This document shows, piece after piece, positions 12,483 through 21,239 of a stretch of DNA of 21,239 bases (positions are counted from its first letter, which is position 1; every line of letters starts with the position of its first letter). Below the pieces are notes generated by a model. It saw only the letters and a program-made list of their open reading frames with translations. It was not told where the DNA came from and ran no database searches. The stretch comes from a bacterium (Candidatus Gribaldobacteria) CG07_land_8_20_14_0_80_33_18 (GTDB lineage Bacteria; Patescibacteriota; Minisyncoccia; Minisyncoccales; CG1-02-41-26): assembly GCA_002779425.1 (NCBI GenBank), contig PEWP01000019.1:1-21239 (forward strand), read 5' to 3'. The position numbers and the translations under genes were made by a program.

Positions 12483-15400
12483 ATGAAGAAAAAGGGGATT
12501 AAAATTTTTTTTATTGTTTTTCTTTTAGTAATTTTTCTTTTTGAAGCCTATTCTGCTTTTGCTTTGGAAATAATTTATCCGCCAGTGCCGGGCGCCAAAA
12601 CTCCAAACGAAATCCAAAAAGAAATAGAAGCTAAAAAACTTTCCGAAACAGATGCTCTCCCCTATTATTTCCAATATTATTTTAATCTCTTTATTCTCAT
12701 TGGCGTTTTAATCTGTCTGGGCGCTTTGATTTACGGAGGATTTCTTCATTTAGTTTCCCGGGAAAAACCCGAGACCTTGCTTACTGCTCGAAGTTGGGTC
12801 TCCTCAGCTCTTTTTGGTTTAACAATTATAACCATCTCAACTTTAATTATTTACACTGTTAATCCGGACTTGGCGCTTTTTAGATTAAAAAGACCGGTCT
12901 TTGCTCCGGCAGAAATTCCCACTCTGCCTTCAGAAAAACCAGAAGCAACTGTCTATCAAGAAGTTCCGATGGGAAGATTAATTGACCAAACCTTGTCCCA
13001 ATTAAAAAAACCTGATCCGACCAAGACGGAGCAATCGCTCATTGATGTTTTAAATAGCGCAAAAGCTAAGTCAGAAGCGTTAAAAACAAAACTTAAAGAA
13101 TTAGCAACCATTACCGAGGCCTGCACCTGCGGCACTACTAATTGCAAAGGGGAAGGAGTTTTATTCGGCTGCAAATGTATTCCTGAATTTGGCTCAAATG
13201 CTTGCGAAAATAAGTGCGATGAAAAAAAATTAAAAGAGATAGCTAATAAACAAGCCGAAGTGGAAAAGGCAATGAATGAATTGGAAATAGAAAGAATAAA
13301 AATTGCTAATTTAGAAGTTGTTTATTTGACCAACCATCTTAATAATTTGCGGAAAGCTCAGCTCTATCTTACTGAAACGGATAATATAATCGATTATTCA
13401 ACTTTCAGCTATCTTCAATATTTGGCCGGGAAAGCAAAACAAAAAATTGAAATTGAAACCGAATATGGCTGGCCAAGTTCTTTATGGGCAGAAGAAAATG
13501 TTATTGATTCGGCTACTTTTTATTTCCCAAAAGCTAATTTCCAAAATCAACAGGTTACAAAAGAAACTGTCCGCTTAAATAGTTTTTTGGTCTTGGGGAA
13601 TATTTCGCCTGAAGAATATAATTTCGTTATCCAACAAATAATTAATGAAAAACTCAAAGGTGATTTTCTAAAAACTATTTCCGAAGAAGAATGGCAAGAG
13701 ATTATTAAAGAAGCACTGGAAGAAGGGGGATTAGATTATCTTAAAAAAACTCTTGAAGAATTGGCAGCGAAATTAGCCGAGAAATTAACAAAACTTTTCC
13801 AAGAAAAAATAAATGATAAAGTAGAAACGGCAAAAAAAGAAGATAAATGCGCCAAATTTATTGCTGCTTTTGAAGAATTTATGGAAATAACCCCGGAAAA
13901 AATTCTTCTTTCAGCAACGACAACCCGGGAATTTCTCACCAATAGTGTTTTAGACCAATGGGCGAAATGGCATGAAAGCGGAAAAATTACCAAAGACGTC
14001 TTAAATAAAGACCTTTTAGGAATTATTTCCAAAGCCGGACAGGAATATCTTACCACTACTACTCTTAACGCAATTTTAGAAACAGTTTCTCTAATTTCTC
14101 CAAAATATTCTCAAGCAATATCAAAAACTCTTTCCAAAAGAGTATTTGAAACCTTTACTGAGGGAAGCACCACCTTGGCTTTCGCCCAAAAATATCTTAA
14201 AGAGCAAGCTGCGGGCGCGCTTTCGGCAAGAAATTTGGGTAAGAAGCTCGGCGAAACCGCAGCGAACTGGGAAAGAAAACTTATAGAAAACAATCTAATA
14301 CCACTTATTCCTGAAACAACGAGAGTAATACCAATTATTGAAGAGGCCTTATCGGTTGGTATTGACATATTACAAGATATAACCGTTGCCTATTTTGAAA
14401 CATATTTTGACTGGTATCTTGGTTATTATGCTGCTGAACTTGAATCTTGGCTTACGCCCGCAATGGAATTTATTAGAAATTTGCTCAACAAAACTGTCAA
14501 AGATGTATTTTATGAAGTTTGCCAGATATCGGTGGGGAAGGAATCCACCTTTAATTGTCGGGATTTCTTTGAAAATAATTTGATTCAGCATTTTAGAACA
14601 CTATGTCAAAATTATCTGGCGAGCCCAGAAGGTCAAAAATTTTTAAAGGACATAGACAAAGAAATAGAAAACGCCCAAGATGAAAAAACTAAACAAAGAT
14701 TATATGCCTATAAAGCACGTCTTGAGAACAATATTTGTTCGCCTTTTACCACTAAATTTATTACATGGATGCCAGAAGAAGCAGAACACTTTCTTACTGC
14801 CCGGATTTTAGATTTAATAAAAGAATATGGCGGAGAAGAGGCCAGAAAAATGCTTGAAAGCAGTCCGCTTGACGCCTTTCCTTGGCTTAAATATTTGAAA
14901 TACACCCTTTATGACTTAATGCTTGACCCTGACCTATATCAAGATGAAGAAACAAAAAAAAGCGTCAGAAATACTAAAGAAATTTTAGAAACATCTCTTT
15001 TAACTTATTTAGAAAGAACTGGATATATAAATAAATCTCTTCTTGAGCTTATGCCCTATTCTCAAACTACGATTAAAGACCTTTTATGCCAAGAAGAACA
15101 AAGAACCCAAGAAACAGAAGAACAAAGAAAAACCCGACTTGATTACTGCCATACGCTTTTTACTTCTGTTCGTACTTTAGTTTCAGAACATCCTATTAAA
15201 ATTGACGAAACTCATTCTATTTCAATTACTAACGATTCAATTTTATCTATAATAAACACTCTTCGCGATCTTCAACAGTTAAATAAACTTGAAAAAGTTC
15301 TTGATTTATTCCCCTTTAACCCAATTGGTCATTTGGTTAATTTAATAAACCAATATTTAAAAGATGAAGATATCCCTTGCTTTACCAAAATAATTATCAG

Positions 15401-16337
15401 ACAAATATTTCCCCAAAGTATTCCTAACTTTATTGGAAATGAAACTTTTTCAGAAAAATGCTATCAACTAGACAATCCTTTTTACCCCTATCTAGGAGAG
15501 GAAAAGGCTTTAAATGGTCTAAGTTTGCCCTTGGGTTTAAGTCAACCAGAACTCGCTTATGCAATCAGCAATCCAATGTGGGATGTATTTCTCCCAGAGT
15601 GGCTTAAGAATACTTTGAATAAATCTCTCACAGAAATTTTCCCATTTTTAGGAGAACCATTAACCAATTCGCTTTCCGATGTAATTAAAAAATGCGCTAA
15701 TGCTCCTGATCCGGCTCCGGGAACAACTATTACTTCTTTTACTGTTATAAAAGAAACTCCTAACCCAATACCTGATAAACCGCCAATTGTTGGCCCAGTA
15801 AAAATTGAAATTTCTAAAGACACACGCGACAAATGTAAAATTTTAAATACTTCCTTGGTTAATTTATGTATTGAATATGGCGAATATGAAAAAGACGGAA
15901 AGCATTTTTCCTGTAAAGAAGCTTTAGGTCAATCTATTAAATCTTGGCTGGAAAAAAAGTTTAATTGGTTATTCAGCAAAAAACTAATGGAATACATTTT
16001 CCCGGATTGCTGGAAAAGAACTTATGGCGATATTTTTGGTTTAAACAAAGAGGAAAGAGAGAAAATAGCAGATGAGGTTGCTGACCAGTTATTAAAAGAA
16101 ATAGATATTGCCAATGAAATTGATAAGGCTCTTCAAGAAAAAAGCGATTCGATTGCCGGCTCAATCGTTGATAAATTAGTAGCTAAAATTGCGGAAAAAA
16201 CTGGTCAAAATCTCTCGCAGACAAAAATAAAAGAAATAACCGAGGAAATCAGTAAATTCATTCAAGGTTTGAGTGAAACCGCTTTGAAAGATACAATTGA
16301 AAAAGGTATGCTTCTTAATTCTCTAAAGAACTTATAG
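12483..16337 (+). CDS. Giant exported protein with pilin-like N-terminal domain
   Basis: 1284 residues. A signal peptide covers about 1-27 (basic MKKKGIK, hydrophobic core, AFA-LE). The mature part begins LEIIYPPVPGA, then two membrane helices (about 64-89 and 104-127) separated by a short loop with REKPETLLTARSW. This is the arrangement of the VirB2/TrbC-like pilin at 20762. About 1150 further residues are hydrophilic, helix- and Glu/Lys-rich, and face outward or are lumenal by inference. A cluster of seven cysteines lies at 214-245 (CTC..C..CKC..C..C). A proline/threonine-rich stretch is near 1080-1110. I recognise no enzyme domain. It may be a surface stalk, adhesin or pilus-cap-like part anchored by the pilin-like region. 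It starts 2 bp after the preceding gene. Confidence 0.8.
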   Translation: MKKKGIKIFFIVFLLVIFLFEAYSAFALEIIYPPVPGAKTPNEIQKEIEAKKLSETDALPYYFQYYFNLFILIGVLICLGALIYGGFLHLVSREKPETLLTARSWVSSALFGLTIITISTLIIYTVNPDLALFRLKRPVFAPAEIPTLPSEKPEATVYQEVPMGRLIDQTLSQLKKPDPTKTEQSLIDVLNSAKAKSEALKTKLKELATITEACTCGTTNCKGEGVLFGCKCIPEFGSNACENKCDEKKLKEIANKQAEVEKAMNELEIERIKIANLEVVYLTNHLNNLRKAQLYLTETDNIIDYSTFSYLQYLAGKAKQKIEIETEYGWPSSLWAEENVIDSATFYFPKANFQNQQVTKETVRLNSFLVLGNISPEEYNFVIQQIINEKLKGDFLKTISEEEWQEIIKEALEEGGLDYLKKTLEELAAKLAEKLTKLFQEKINDKVETAKKEDKCAKFIAAFEEFMEITPEKILLSATTTREFLTNSVLDQWAKWHESGKITKDVLNKDLLGIISKAGQEYLTTTTLNAILETVSLISPKYSQAISKTLSKRVFETFTEGSTTLAFAQKYLKEQAAGALSARNLGKKLGETAANWERKLIENNLIPLIPETTRVIPIIEEALSVGIDILQDITVAYFETYFDWYLGYYAAELESWLTPAMEFIRNLLNKTVKDVFYEVCQISVGKESTFNCRDFFENNLIQHFRTLCQNYLASPEGQKFLKDIDKEIENAQDEKTKQRLYAYKARLENNICSPFTTKFITWMPEEAEHFLTARILDLIKEYGGEEARKMLESSPLDAFPWLKYLKYTLYDLMLDPDLYQDEETKKSVRNTKEILETSLLTYLERTGYINKSLLELMPYSQTTIKDLLCQEEQRTQETEEQRKTRLDYCHTLFTSVRTLVSEHPIKIDETHSISITNDSILSIINTLRDLQQLNKLEKVLDLFPFNPIGHLVNLINQYLKDEDIPCFTKIIIRQIFPQSIPNFIGNETFSEKCYQLDNPFYPYLGEEKALNGLSLPLGLSQPELAYAISNPMWDVFLPEWLKNTLNKSLTEIFPFLGEPLTNSLSDVIKKCANAPDPAPGTTITSFTVIKETPNPIPDKPPIVGPVKIEISKDTRDKCKILNTSLVNLCIEYGEYEKDGKHFSCKEALGQSIKSWLEKKFNWLFSKKLMEYIFPDCWKRTYGDIFGLNKEEREKIADEVADQLLKEIDIANEIDKALQEKSDSIAGSIVDKLVAKIAEKTGQNLSQTKIKEITEEISKFIQGLSETALKDTIEKGMLLNSLKNL

Positions 16338-16342
16338 CAACT

Positions 16343-19300
16343 ATGAATAATTTATTTCAGAAAAAATATATTAAAACTCCGATTGTCTTTCTGGTAATTT
16401 TCTCTTTACTCTTTCAATCAATTCCTTTAATTAGAACCAAAGCGGCTCGCCAAGAACCGATAAAAGTAAAATATCCTGATTTCTGCGAGGTCCAGGTTTC
16501 TTCACCGGAAAAACTTTTGCCCACCGAAGCATTCCAACAAGCCTGCTATGTTCTCAAACAAATTTATGATACGGCGGCTAATGAAGTTTATCTGGCTGAA
16601 AGAATTACTGCCTCAACCAGAATTTGGCCAGAAGATGCATCAAAGACCAATGAAATACAAGGCGAGAGTTGTTTCCCAATGTTTAATTGTAAAACAACTT
16701 GCCTTTTAAGTTTTCCTCAACTAAATTATAAGATTGATATTATCGATATAATAATATCAATCTTTGGGACTGGCGGTATAGCAGTAATTAACAATATTAT
16801 AAAGGTCATGGGGCTGGTGACGGGAAGCGGCTGGTTTAAAACCATAATGGACATAATAAACATTGTAAACCAAGTTAAAACTTGTTTAGAAGGTATAGGA
16901 AATATAGCTGACAGTCTTAATGATACAATATCTGGCGTTAATCTTTTAATCACAACTATTGGAGATATAAATGACCGGATTGCTGATCTCCAAACAAAAG
17001 AAAATTTTTGGGATAAGTTGGCAAACTTTGAAAACTCTCTTACTTCTTCAACCGAAAAAGTGGCTGAGATTGCTGCTGAAATTGATACTATAAATGATAA
17101 AAAAGTGGAAAAGATGGTTGAGGAAATGGCTGATTCTCTTGGTTGGGACAGAGAAAAATTAAAATTAATTTTGCAAAAAGCTGATGAAATTGGCTTATTT
17201 TTCATTCTCTATCTTTTTCACGAAGGTATTGAACCTTGCGATAGCCATTGTCAATATCGACTCTTGCGTTCTTATGATAATGTTAATTCTTATTATCTTG
17301 CTCACAATGATATAGGAGTACGGAAGTTAATATATATACTTTTAAATACGCCTCCGTGGTCCGATCAGTCAGCGAATCTAATGAAGGCAATTAATATCAA
17401 GAAAGAAGCCAACAAAGCAAAAGACGATGTCCAGAAAGAAATAGCAAAAAGAGACGAAGAAAGAAAACAAAGAGCAATAATTGCTGAGAATTTTATTTAT
17501 GGCTTAAATGAAGAAAATGATAATGGCTACTTTCTAATTTGTTTGTCAAAAATGACACATACTACACCTAACCAAAGAGATTGTGGGTATAAGTGGTGCG
17601 AAATCGCTCACGATGCTTTAAAACAAAAAATTGATAATCTCGCTTCAAAACTTTACGAGATAGAAAATATTTTAAAGAATTTTTACGATAAAAATCCGGG
17701 AAAATTTCCTAATACAACCGAAATTATGTGCAGTTTGAAAGACAAAATTCGCGAAGCCATTTCAAAAATTGACGAATTAAATAATGAAGCGTCTTATATT
17801 GATTCTATCCCGAAATGTCCTGACAACAACAGGGATTGTGGGTCTCTTTTCGATGTTGGCTGCGGACTTAATGCTAAGGTCTACGACTGGTGGCCTCGAG
17901 GAATTGATGGACAGGCGAGAGCTAACCTTGCTGCCACGGCTAATGCTTTAAAAGACCAACTGAACGATATTTTAAAAAAAATCGGAGATCCTGAAGGAGA
18001 TCCTGAATATAATTATTTAAAAAGCAAACAATTTACAGAAAAAATTAATGATATGCTCAACATAGACAAACTCTTGGAAGAGAAAGATTTTGACCCTATT
18101 AAATTTAGAGATGAAGAATTAGACAAGGGATTTGTAGGAGGGGTTAATGATTATTATCGTGATTATATAGACACAAACAAAACGAAAAATAAAAATATCT
18201 ATAACAAATTACATGAAGTGATAGCTTTGCTTACTAATTTGCGCATATTTCAAGAATATATGATATGTGTACAAGTGATAGGTGAAGACGGAAAACCAAT
18301 TCCCTGTCCGCAACCACCTCCGGACACTAAAGAACAAGTAATAGAGAAATTAAAAAAATTAATTCCGGAAAAAGAAAAATTAAGTAAATTAAAAGAAGAT
18401 TATGAAAAATTATTAGAAGATTTATGGAGAGGCGGAGGAATAGAAGATATAACCGGAAAAACTGTATGTCAATTAAAAGACGATAGAGACCTGGAAAATA
18501 TTTTAGAAGTAAGCGGAATAAAAAATAGCTTAAATTCAATTGTCAATAAATTAAGCGAATTAAATGAAACAATAAATATTGATGTAAACTTTGACTATGT
18601 TGGTGAGAGAGTTGCTTCAACAATCGAACAAATTAATGGCATAAAATCAGGGCTTAATTCAAAAAAAGATACTTTTATCAATAAATACAACATTCAAGAA
18701 GACGAATTGAACGAAATGATTAAGGAATTAGATGAGCTCATACCTAAAATTAAAGAATTTAAACAATATCTCACCGATGCCTTGGCAGTTTTAAGGGGCT
18801 TGGGATTACTAAAGGATATTAATGACTTATACAATGCAATTGCCAAAGTGATTAAAGGAACAAAAGGTTTTATTAAGGGTATTAAAGACACTATAAATTG
18901 TTTCAAAGGGATATTCACATCAACAGAACAAGTAAACATAGGAGGTCAAACGTTTGGAGTTGATTGGACAAAAACCTATCACTGCTATCCGGCTAAAGGA
19001 GTTTACAATGATTGGCAGGGCGATTTCCAGGGTGAAATTGATTGCCCCGCTATCAATGATATATTTAAAAGAGTTGGTCTTGACCTAAATATTTGCGAAG
19101 GTGAAACAACCAAAACAACCGCTACTACAACTGCTGCTACTACTGCGGCTTGGCATATGGGAGGAAAAGTTTGTCCTGATATTAGTTCCTTGGTCAGCGA
19201 ATTAGTGTCCAATTATTTTGCTATGACCTATGGCGCAACTCTCAGTGGCGGCGGCAGAACAAAAGGAATGCTCCATCAAATTATAAATTTAAAAAAGCAA

Positions 19301-19801
19301 GACCCGGAAATTGAAAAAATAGAGGCAAAAGCCAATGAAATTATCGGCTCAACCGCCTCTCTTCAAATTTGGTCAAGGATTTTGGCTGGTAGAGCAGCCA
19401 AATGTTTCTGCGGAGAAAGTTATTGTAAAATTGCCAGTAATATTGCTAAGTGTTTTGAAAACGACAAGTTTTCAGATAACACCAGTGTTAAAGATTTTCT
19501 TGAAAAATATGAAATCATTGCTCTTTTAGCCGGTCTTAATGAATCGGTGTGCGGTAGCTTGATTGAAATTATCAAAGGTATCGGGAAATGGTTTGATCCT
19601 AATTTTAATATTTCAGATAGTTACTGGCAAAATTACTGTCTCTGGCCTAACTTTTTATATTTTGTAAACGGCTGGAACCGCTATTTTGACCCTCTTATTC
19701 TTGACCCATTTTCCAGTACCAACTGTCTTACTACTTGGTTTCTTTTCAGTCCGACTGTTGAAGGTTTAGCTAAAAAATTAGAAGAAGAAATTACCAAATA
19801 A
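16343..19801 (+). CDS. Giant secreted helical protein, function unknown
   Basis: 1152 residues with a signal peptide (about 1-35, hydrophobic core 13-30, cleavage near TKA-AR). The mature start IKVKYPDFCEV carries a YP motif like the pilin-like proteins of this cluster. A hydrophobic stretch lies at about 130-180 (DIIDIIISIFGTGGIAVINN...), possibly membrane-associated. Most of the rest is predicted helical and coiled-coil-like, rich in Lys, Glu, Asn and Ile, with scattered cysteine pairs (for example PCDSHC, CPDNNRDC, CFCGESYC). A Thr/Ala-rich linker is at about 921-935. No catalytic motif was recognised. It begins 5 bp after the previous gene and ends 3 bp before the next, so it is part of the same operon and probably a structural part of the same surface apparatus. 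Confidence 0.8.
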   Translation: MNNLFQKKYIKTPIVFLVIFSLLFQSIPLIRTKAARQEPIKVKYPDFCEVQVSSPEKLLPTEAFQQACYVLKQIYDTAANEVYLAERITASTRIWPEDASKTNEIQGESCFPMFNCKTTCLLSFPQLNYKIDIIDIIISIFGTGGIAVINNIIKVMGLVTGSGWFKTIMDIINIVNQVKTCLEGIGNIADSLNDTISGVNLLITTIGDINDRIADLQTKENFWDKLANFENSLTSSTEKVAEIAAEIDTINDKKVEKMVEEMADSLGWDREKLKLILQKADEIGLFFILYLFHEGIEPCDSHCQYRLLRSYDNVNSYYLAHNDIGVRKLIYILLNTPPWSDQSANLMKAINIKKEANKAKDDVQKEIAKRDEERKQRAIIAENFIYGLNEENDNGYFLICLSKMTHTTPNQRDCGYKWCEIAHDALKQKIDNLASKLYEIENILKNFYDKNPGKFPNTTEIMCSLKDKIREAISKIDELNNEASYIDSIPKCPDNNRDCGSLFDVGCGLNAKVYDWWPRGIDGQARANLAATANALKDQLNDILKKIGDPEGDPEYNYLKSKQFTEKINDMLNIDKLLEEKDFDPIKFRDEELDKGFVGGVNDYYRDYIDTNKTKNKNIYNKLHEVIALLTNLRIFQEYMICVQVIGEDGKPIPCPQPPPDTKEQVIEKLKKLIPEKEKLSKLKEDYEKLLEDLWRGGGIEDITGKTVCQLKDDRDLENILEVSGIKNSLNSIVNKLSELNETINIDVNFDYVGERVASTIEQINGIKSGLNSKKDTFINKYNIQEDELNEMIKELDELIPKIKEFKQYLTDALAVLRGLGLLKDINDLYNAIAKVIKGTKGFIKGIKDTINCFKGIFTSTEQVNIGGQTFGVDWTKTYHCYPAKGVYNDWQGDFQGEIDCPAINDIFKRVGLDLNICEGETTKTTATTTAATTAAWHMGGKVCPDISSLVSELVSNYFAMTYGATLSGGGRTKGMLHQIINLKKQDPEIEKIEAKANEIIGSTASLQIWSRILAGRAAKCFCGESYCKIASNIAKCFENDKFSDNTSVKDFLEKYEIIALLAGLNESVCGSLIEIIKGIGKWFDPNFNISDSYWQNYCLWPNFLYFVNGWNRYFDPLILDPFSSTNCLTTWFLFSPTVEGLAKKLEEEITK

Positions 19802-19804
19802 CTT

Positions 19805-20716
19805 ATGAAAAAAAACAAAACAATTATTATCTTTCTTGTCTTCTCTCTTGTTTTAGATATAGTCCTTCCTTCTTTGGTTTCAGCTCAAACTTGTGATACC
19901 AAAATTCCCATTGGCGAAGCAATAGAAAAAACAATTGAAACCCAAGACCGGGTTTTCAAAGAAATTCAAACCATCCATCAGGAATTAAACTTCCAAATTA
20001 ACGCCGCTATGGCTGCTCTTGGTTCTGTTTCCAATTGCAATCCAAAAATCTGCGATGAATTTAATCAGGGAGTTTGTCCGCCAGCTATCTTTACTTTTGG
20101 GATAACACTTTATATAAATTGGGAGAGATTGTATCTTGATTGGTTATTAGGAAAATATTGGGACATTGTTACCATTCCTCTCTGTTTTTCTCTCTGTAAT
20201 TATGGCTTGCCTTGTAAAGGAACGCCCTGTCCTTCAATCAAGCCCAATATTGATGTAGTTGATAGTTCCATAAAAAGGATCTCCGATTCAATTTCAAAAA
20301 TCAACGATGTCTTCTCCTCCTCCACAGAACTTGTTGACGATGATATAATAGCTAAAGGAGAAAGCAGTTCTACTAAAATATCAATTTTTGAATTTACAAA
20401 AAGAAAATTGAAAAAAGCGCAGGAAGAGTTTGATAATTGCGCGATGAGTTATAAAGAATGGGAATTAGCCAGTCAGGGGAAATATGCCGGCCGTAATACA
20501 ATAAGATGTTTTGATATTTTTAGAACCGGTTTAATTTTTCAACCTCAAAAATGGCCTCAAGGCAGTTGTGAAAATGCCTCTGAGCTTTGCCGAGGAGGAT
20601 TATCATATGAATGTTTCAACTGTGTCTGCCCCGGTTTGAATTATAATACTGAAGGATTAAAACAATGCGAAATCAGATTATGCCAAAGCGCCTATAATTG
20701 GACTTGCTGCCGCTGA
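19805..20716 (+). CDS. Cysteine-rich secreted protein of the transfer cluster
   Basis: 303 residues with a signal peptide (1-27, cleavage at VSA-QT). Nineteen cysteines are spread over the mature chain, most densely at the C-terminus (GSCENASELCRGGLSYECFN onward, then TCCR at the end), which suggests a disulfide-stabilised extracellular protein. The middle (about 155-220) is helical with a Ser-rich part. No known domain was recognised. It ends with TGA. The gene follows the 1152-residue gene after 3 bp. Confidence 0.8.
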   Translation: MKKNKTIIIFLVFSLVLDIVLPSLVSAQTCDTKIPIGEAIEKTIETQDRVFKEIQTIHQELNFQINAAMAALGSVSNCNPKICDEFNQGVCPPAIFTFGITLYINWERLYLDWLLGKYWDIVTIPLCFSLCNYGLPCKGTPCPSIKPNIDVVDSSIKRISDSISKINDVFSSSTELVDDDIIAKGESSSTKISIFEFTKRKLKKAQEEFDNCAMSYKEWELASQGKYAGRNTIRCFDIFRTGLIFQPQKWPQGSCENASELCRGGLSYECFNCVCPGLNYNTEGLKQCEIRLCQSAYNWTCCR

Positions 20717-20723
20717 ACATGAC

Positions 20724-20755
20724 AATTTAACAAATTAACAAATTAACAATTTAAC
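20724..20755 (+). repeat. Four tandem 8-bp AT-rich units before the pilin gene
   Basis: AATTTAAC, AAATTAAC, AAATTAAC and AATTTAAC follow each other without gaps and end six bases before the pilin ATG. They fill almost the whole 45-bp gap and leave no Shine-Dalgarno sequence. Confidence 0.8.
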
Positions 20756-20761
20756 AACTTT

Positions 20762-21239
20762 ATGCAGAAGTTAAAAATAGTGTCAATTTTATTTTTCGTT
20801 ATTGTTTCTTTTGTTGTTTTTAATTTGATTATAAGTTTTTTTTATCTACCCGTTAACAATTCTGTTTTTGCCCAAGAAATGGAAGTGGAATATCCGGAAC
20901 TTAACAAAATTAAAATAACTGAAACTACTTCTTTCCCGCTTTATGTGAAATATATTTTTAATTGGGCAATTATTATCGGAGCAATCATTGCTTTTGGTTC
21001 TCTCATTTATGGCGGAGTGCGTTATCTGACCTCCACCGGCAATCCCGAGGCCTTGAAAGATGCGAAAAACCAAATCTTTTCGGCTTTTATGGGTTTAATT
21101 ATTTTATTGGCTTCTGGTTTAATTTTTAACACCATTAATCCACAATTAACTACTATCCAACTTATCCCCTTAGAATTAAAACAAGGAGTTAAATTGTCTG
21201 ATGCGGGGGGGCAATCAAGAATAGTTGGCATAAGTCATT
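20762..21239 (+). CDS. VirB2/TrbC-like pilin, 3' end beyond window
   Basis: 159 codons from the ATG at 20762 run to the window edge without a stop. A signal peptide (about 1-37, ending VFA-QE) is followed by mature MEVEYPELNKI. Two hydrophobic helices follow (about 66-88 and 105-126) with the loop GVRYLTSTGNPEALKDAKNQI, a pattern familiar from pilin-type membrane proteins of Patescibacteria and related to VirB2/TrbC pilins. The extra C-terminal sequence (TTIQLIPLELKQGVKL...) suggests a longer protein than a bare pilin, perhaps another large fusion. It is the fourth exported protein of the cluster. Confidence 0.8.
   Translation, partial: MQKLKIVSILFFVIVSFVVFNLIISFFYLPVNNSVFAQEMEVEYPELNKIKITETTSFPLYVKYIFNWAIIIGAIIAFGSLIYGGVRYLTSTGNPEALKDAKNQIFSAFMGLIILLASGLIFNTINPQLTTIQLIPLELKQGVKLSDAGGQSRIVGISH

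Noticed and set aside
16726..17205. Minus-strand ORF of 159 codons inside the 1152-residue gene
   Set aside because: It is a shadow of an AT-rich coding frame, rich in Ser, Ile and Phe as expected for the complement, without start signals or a recognisable family.
1..21239. CRISPR array, insertion sequence or transposase
   Set aside because: No regularly spaced direct repeats and no transposase or integrase reading frame were seen.

Overview
The window looks like chromosome from a Candidate Phyla Radiation (Patescibacteria) bacterium, most likely of Parcubacteria type. This is inferred from the low GC content, scarce Shine-Dalgarno sites, tRNAs without encoded CCA, short GC-rich palindromes inside genes that encode 'PPARAG'-like peptides, and a TrbL/PrgI/VirB4 cluster with pilin-like 'YP' proteins. 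UGA is an ordinary stop: yraN and the 303-residue cysteine-rich gene both end in TGA, which argues against the UGA-recoding lineages SR1 and Gracilibacteria.

Left part (1-4872). A cysteine desulfurase runs off the left edge on the minus strand. Divergent from it, a promoter (TTGAAA-17 bp-TATAAT) drives a 251-nt RNA locus. The outer ends and arms form a tRNA-Glu(UUC) that is interrupted twice: two hairpins sit in its D loop, and a long stem carrying a complete tRNA-Ala(CGC) sits in its anticodon loop. yraN, nusA and a comM-type ATPase follow on the same strand. Between comM and a convergent LysM/M23 peptidase lies a 158-nt imperfect palindrome that folds as a three-way junction.

Middle (4873-6968). 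The LysM/M23 cell-wall protein (minus) and rsmA (plus) are divergent, with a consensus sigma70-type promoter for the peptidase. rsmA contains at least four short in-frame sequence insertions, including a G-quadruplex motif, a GC-rich palindrome and a direct repeat.

Right part (6969-21239). A single-strand cluster resembles the inner-membrane core of a type IV secretion or DNA-transfer machine: a VirB6/TrbL-like channel, a small acidic protein, PrgI (VirB3-like), a stand-alone TraC/VirB4 N-terminal domain, the VirB4 ATPase and a small membrane protein. It continues with four exported proteins: a 1284-residue protein that begins with a pilin-like two-helix domain, a 1152-residue secreted protein, a 303-residue protein with 19 cysteines, and a VirB2/TrbC-like pilin cut by the right edge. 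The simplest reading is one operon that builds an envelope-spanning DNA-transfer or attachment apparatus with very large lineage-specific surface parts. That function is inference; the ATPase, PrgI and pilin-type assignments rest on visible motifs.
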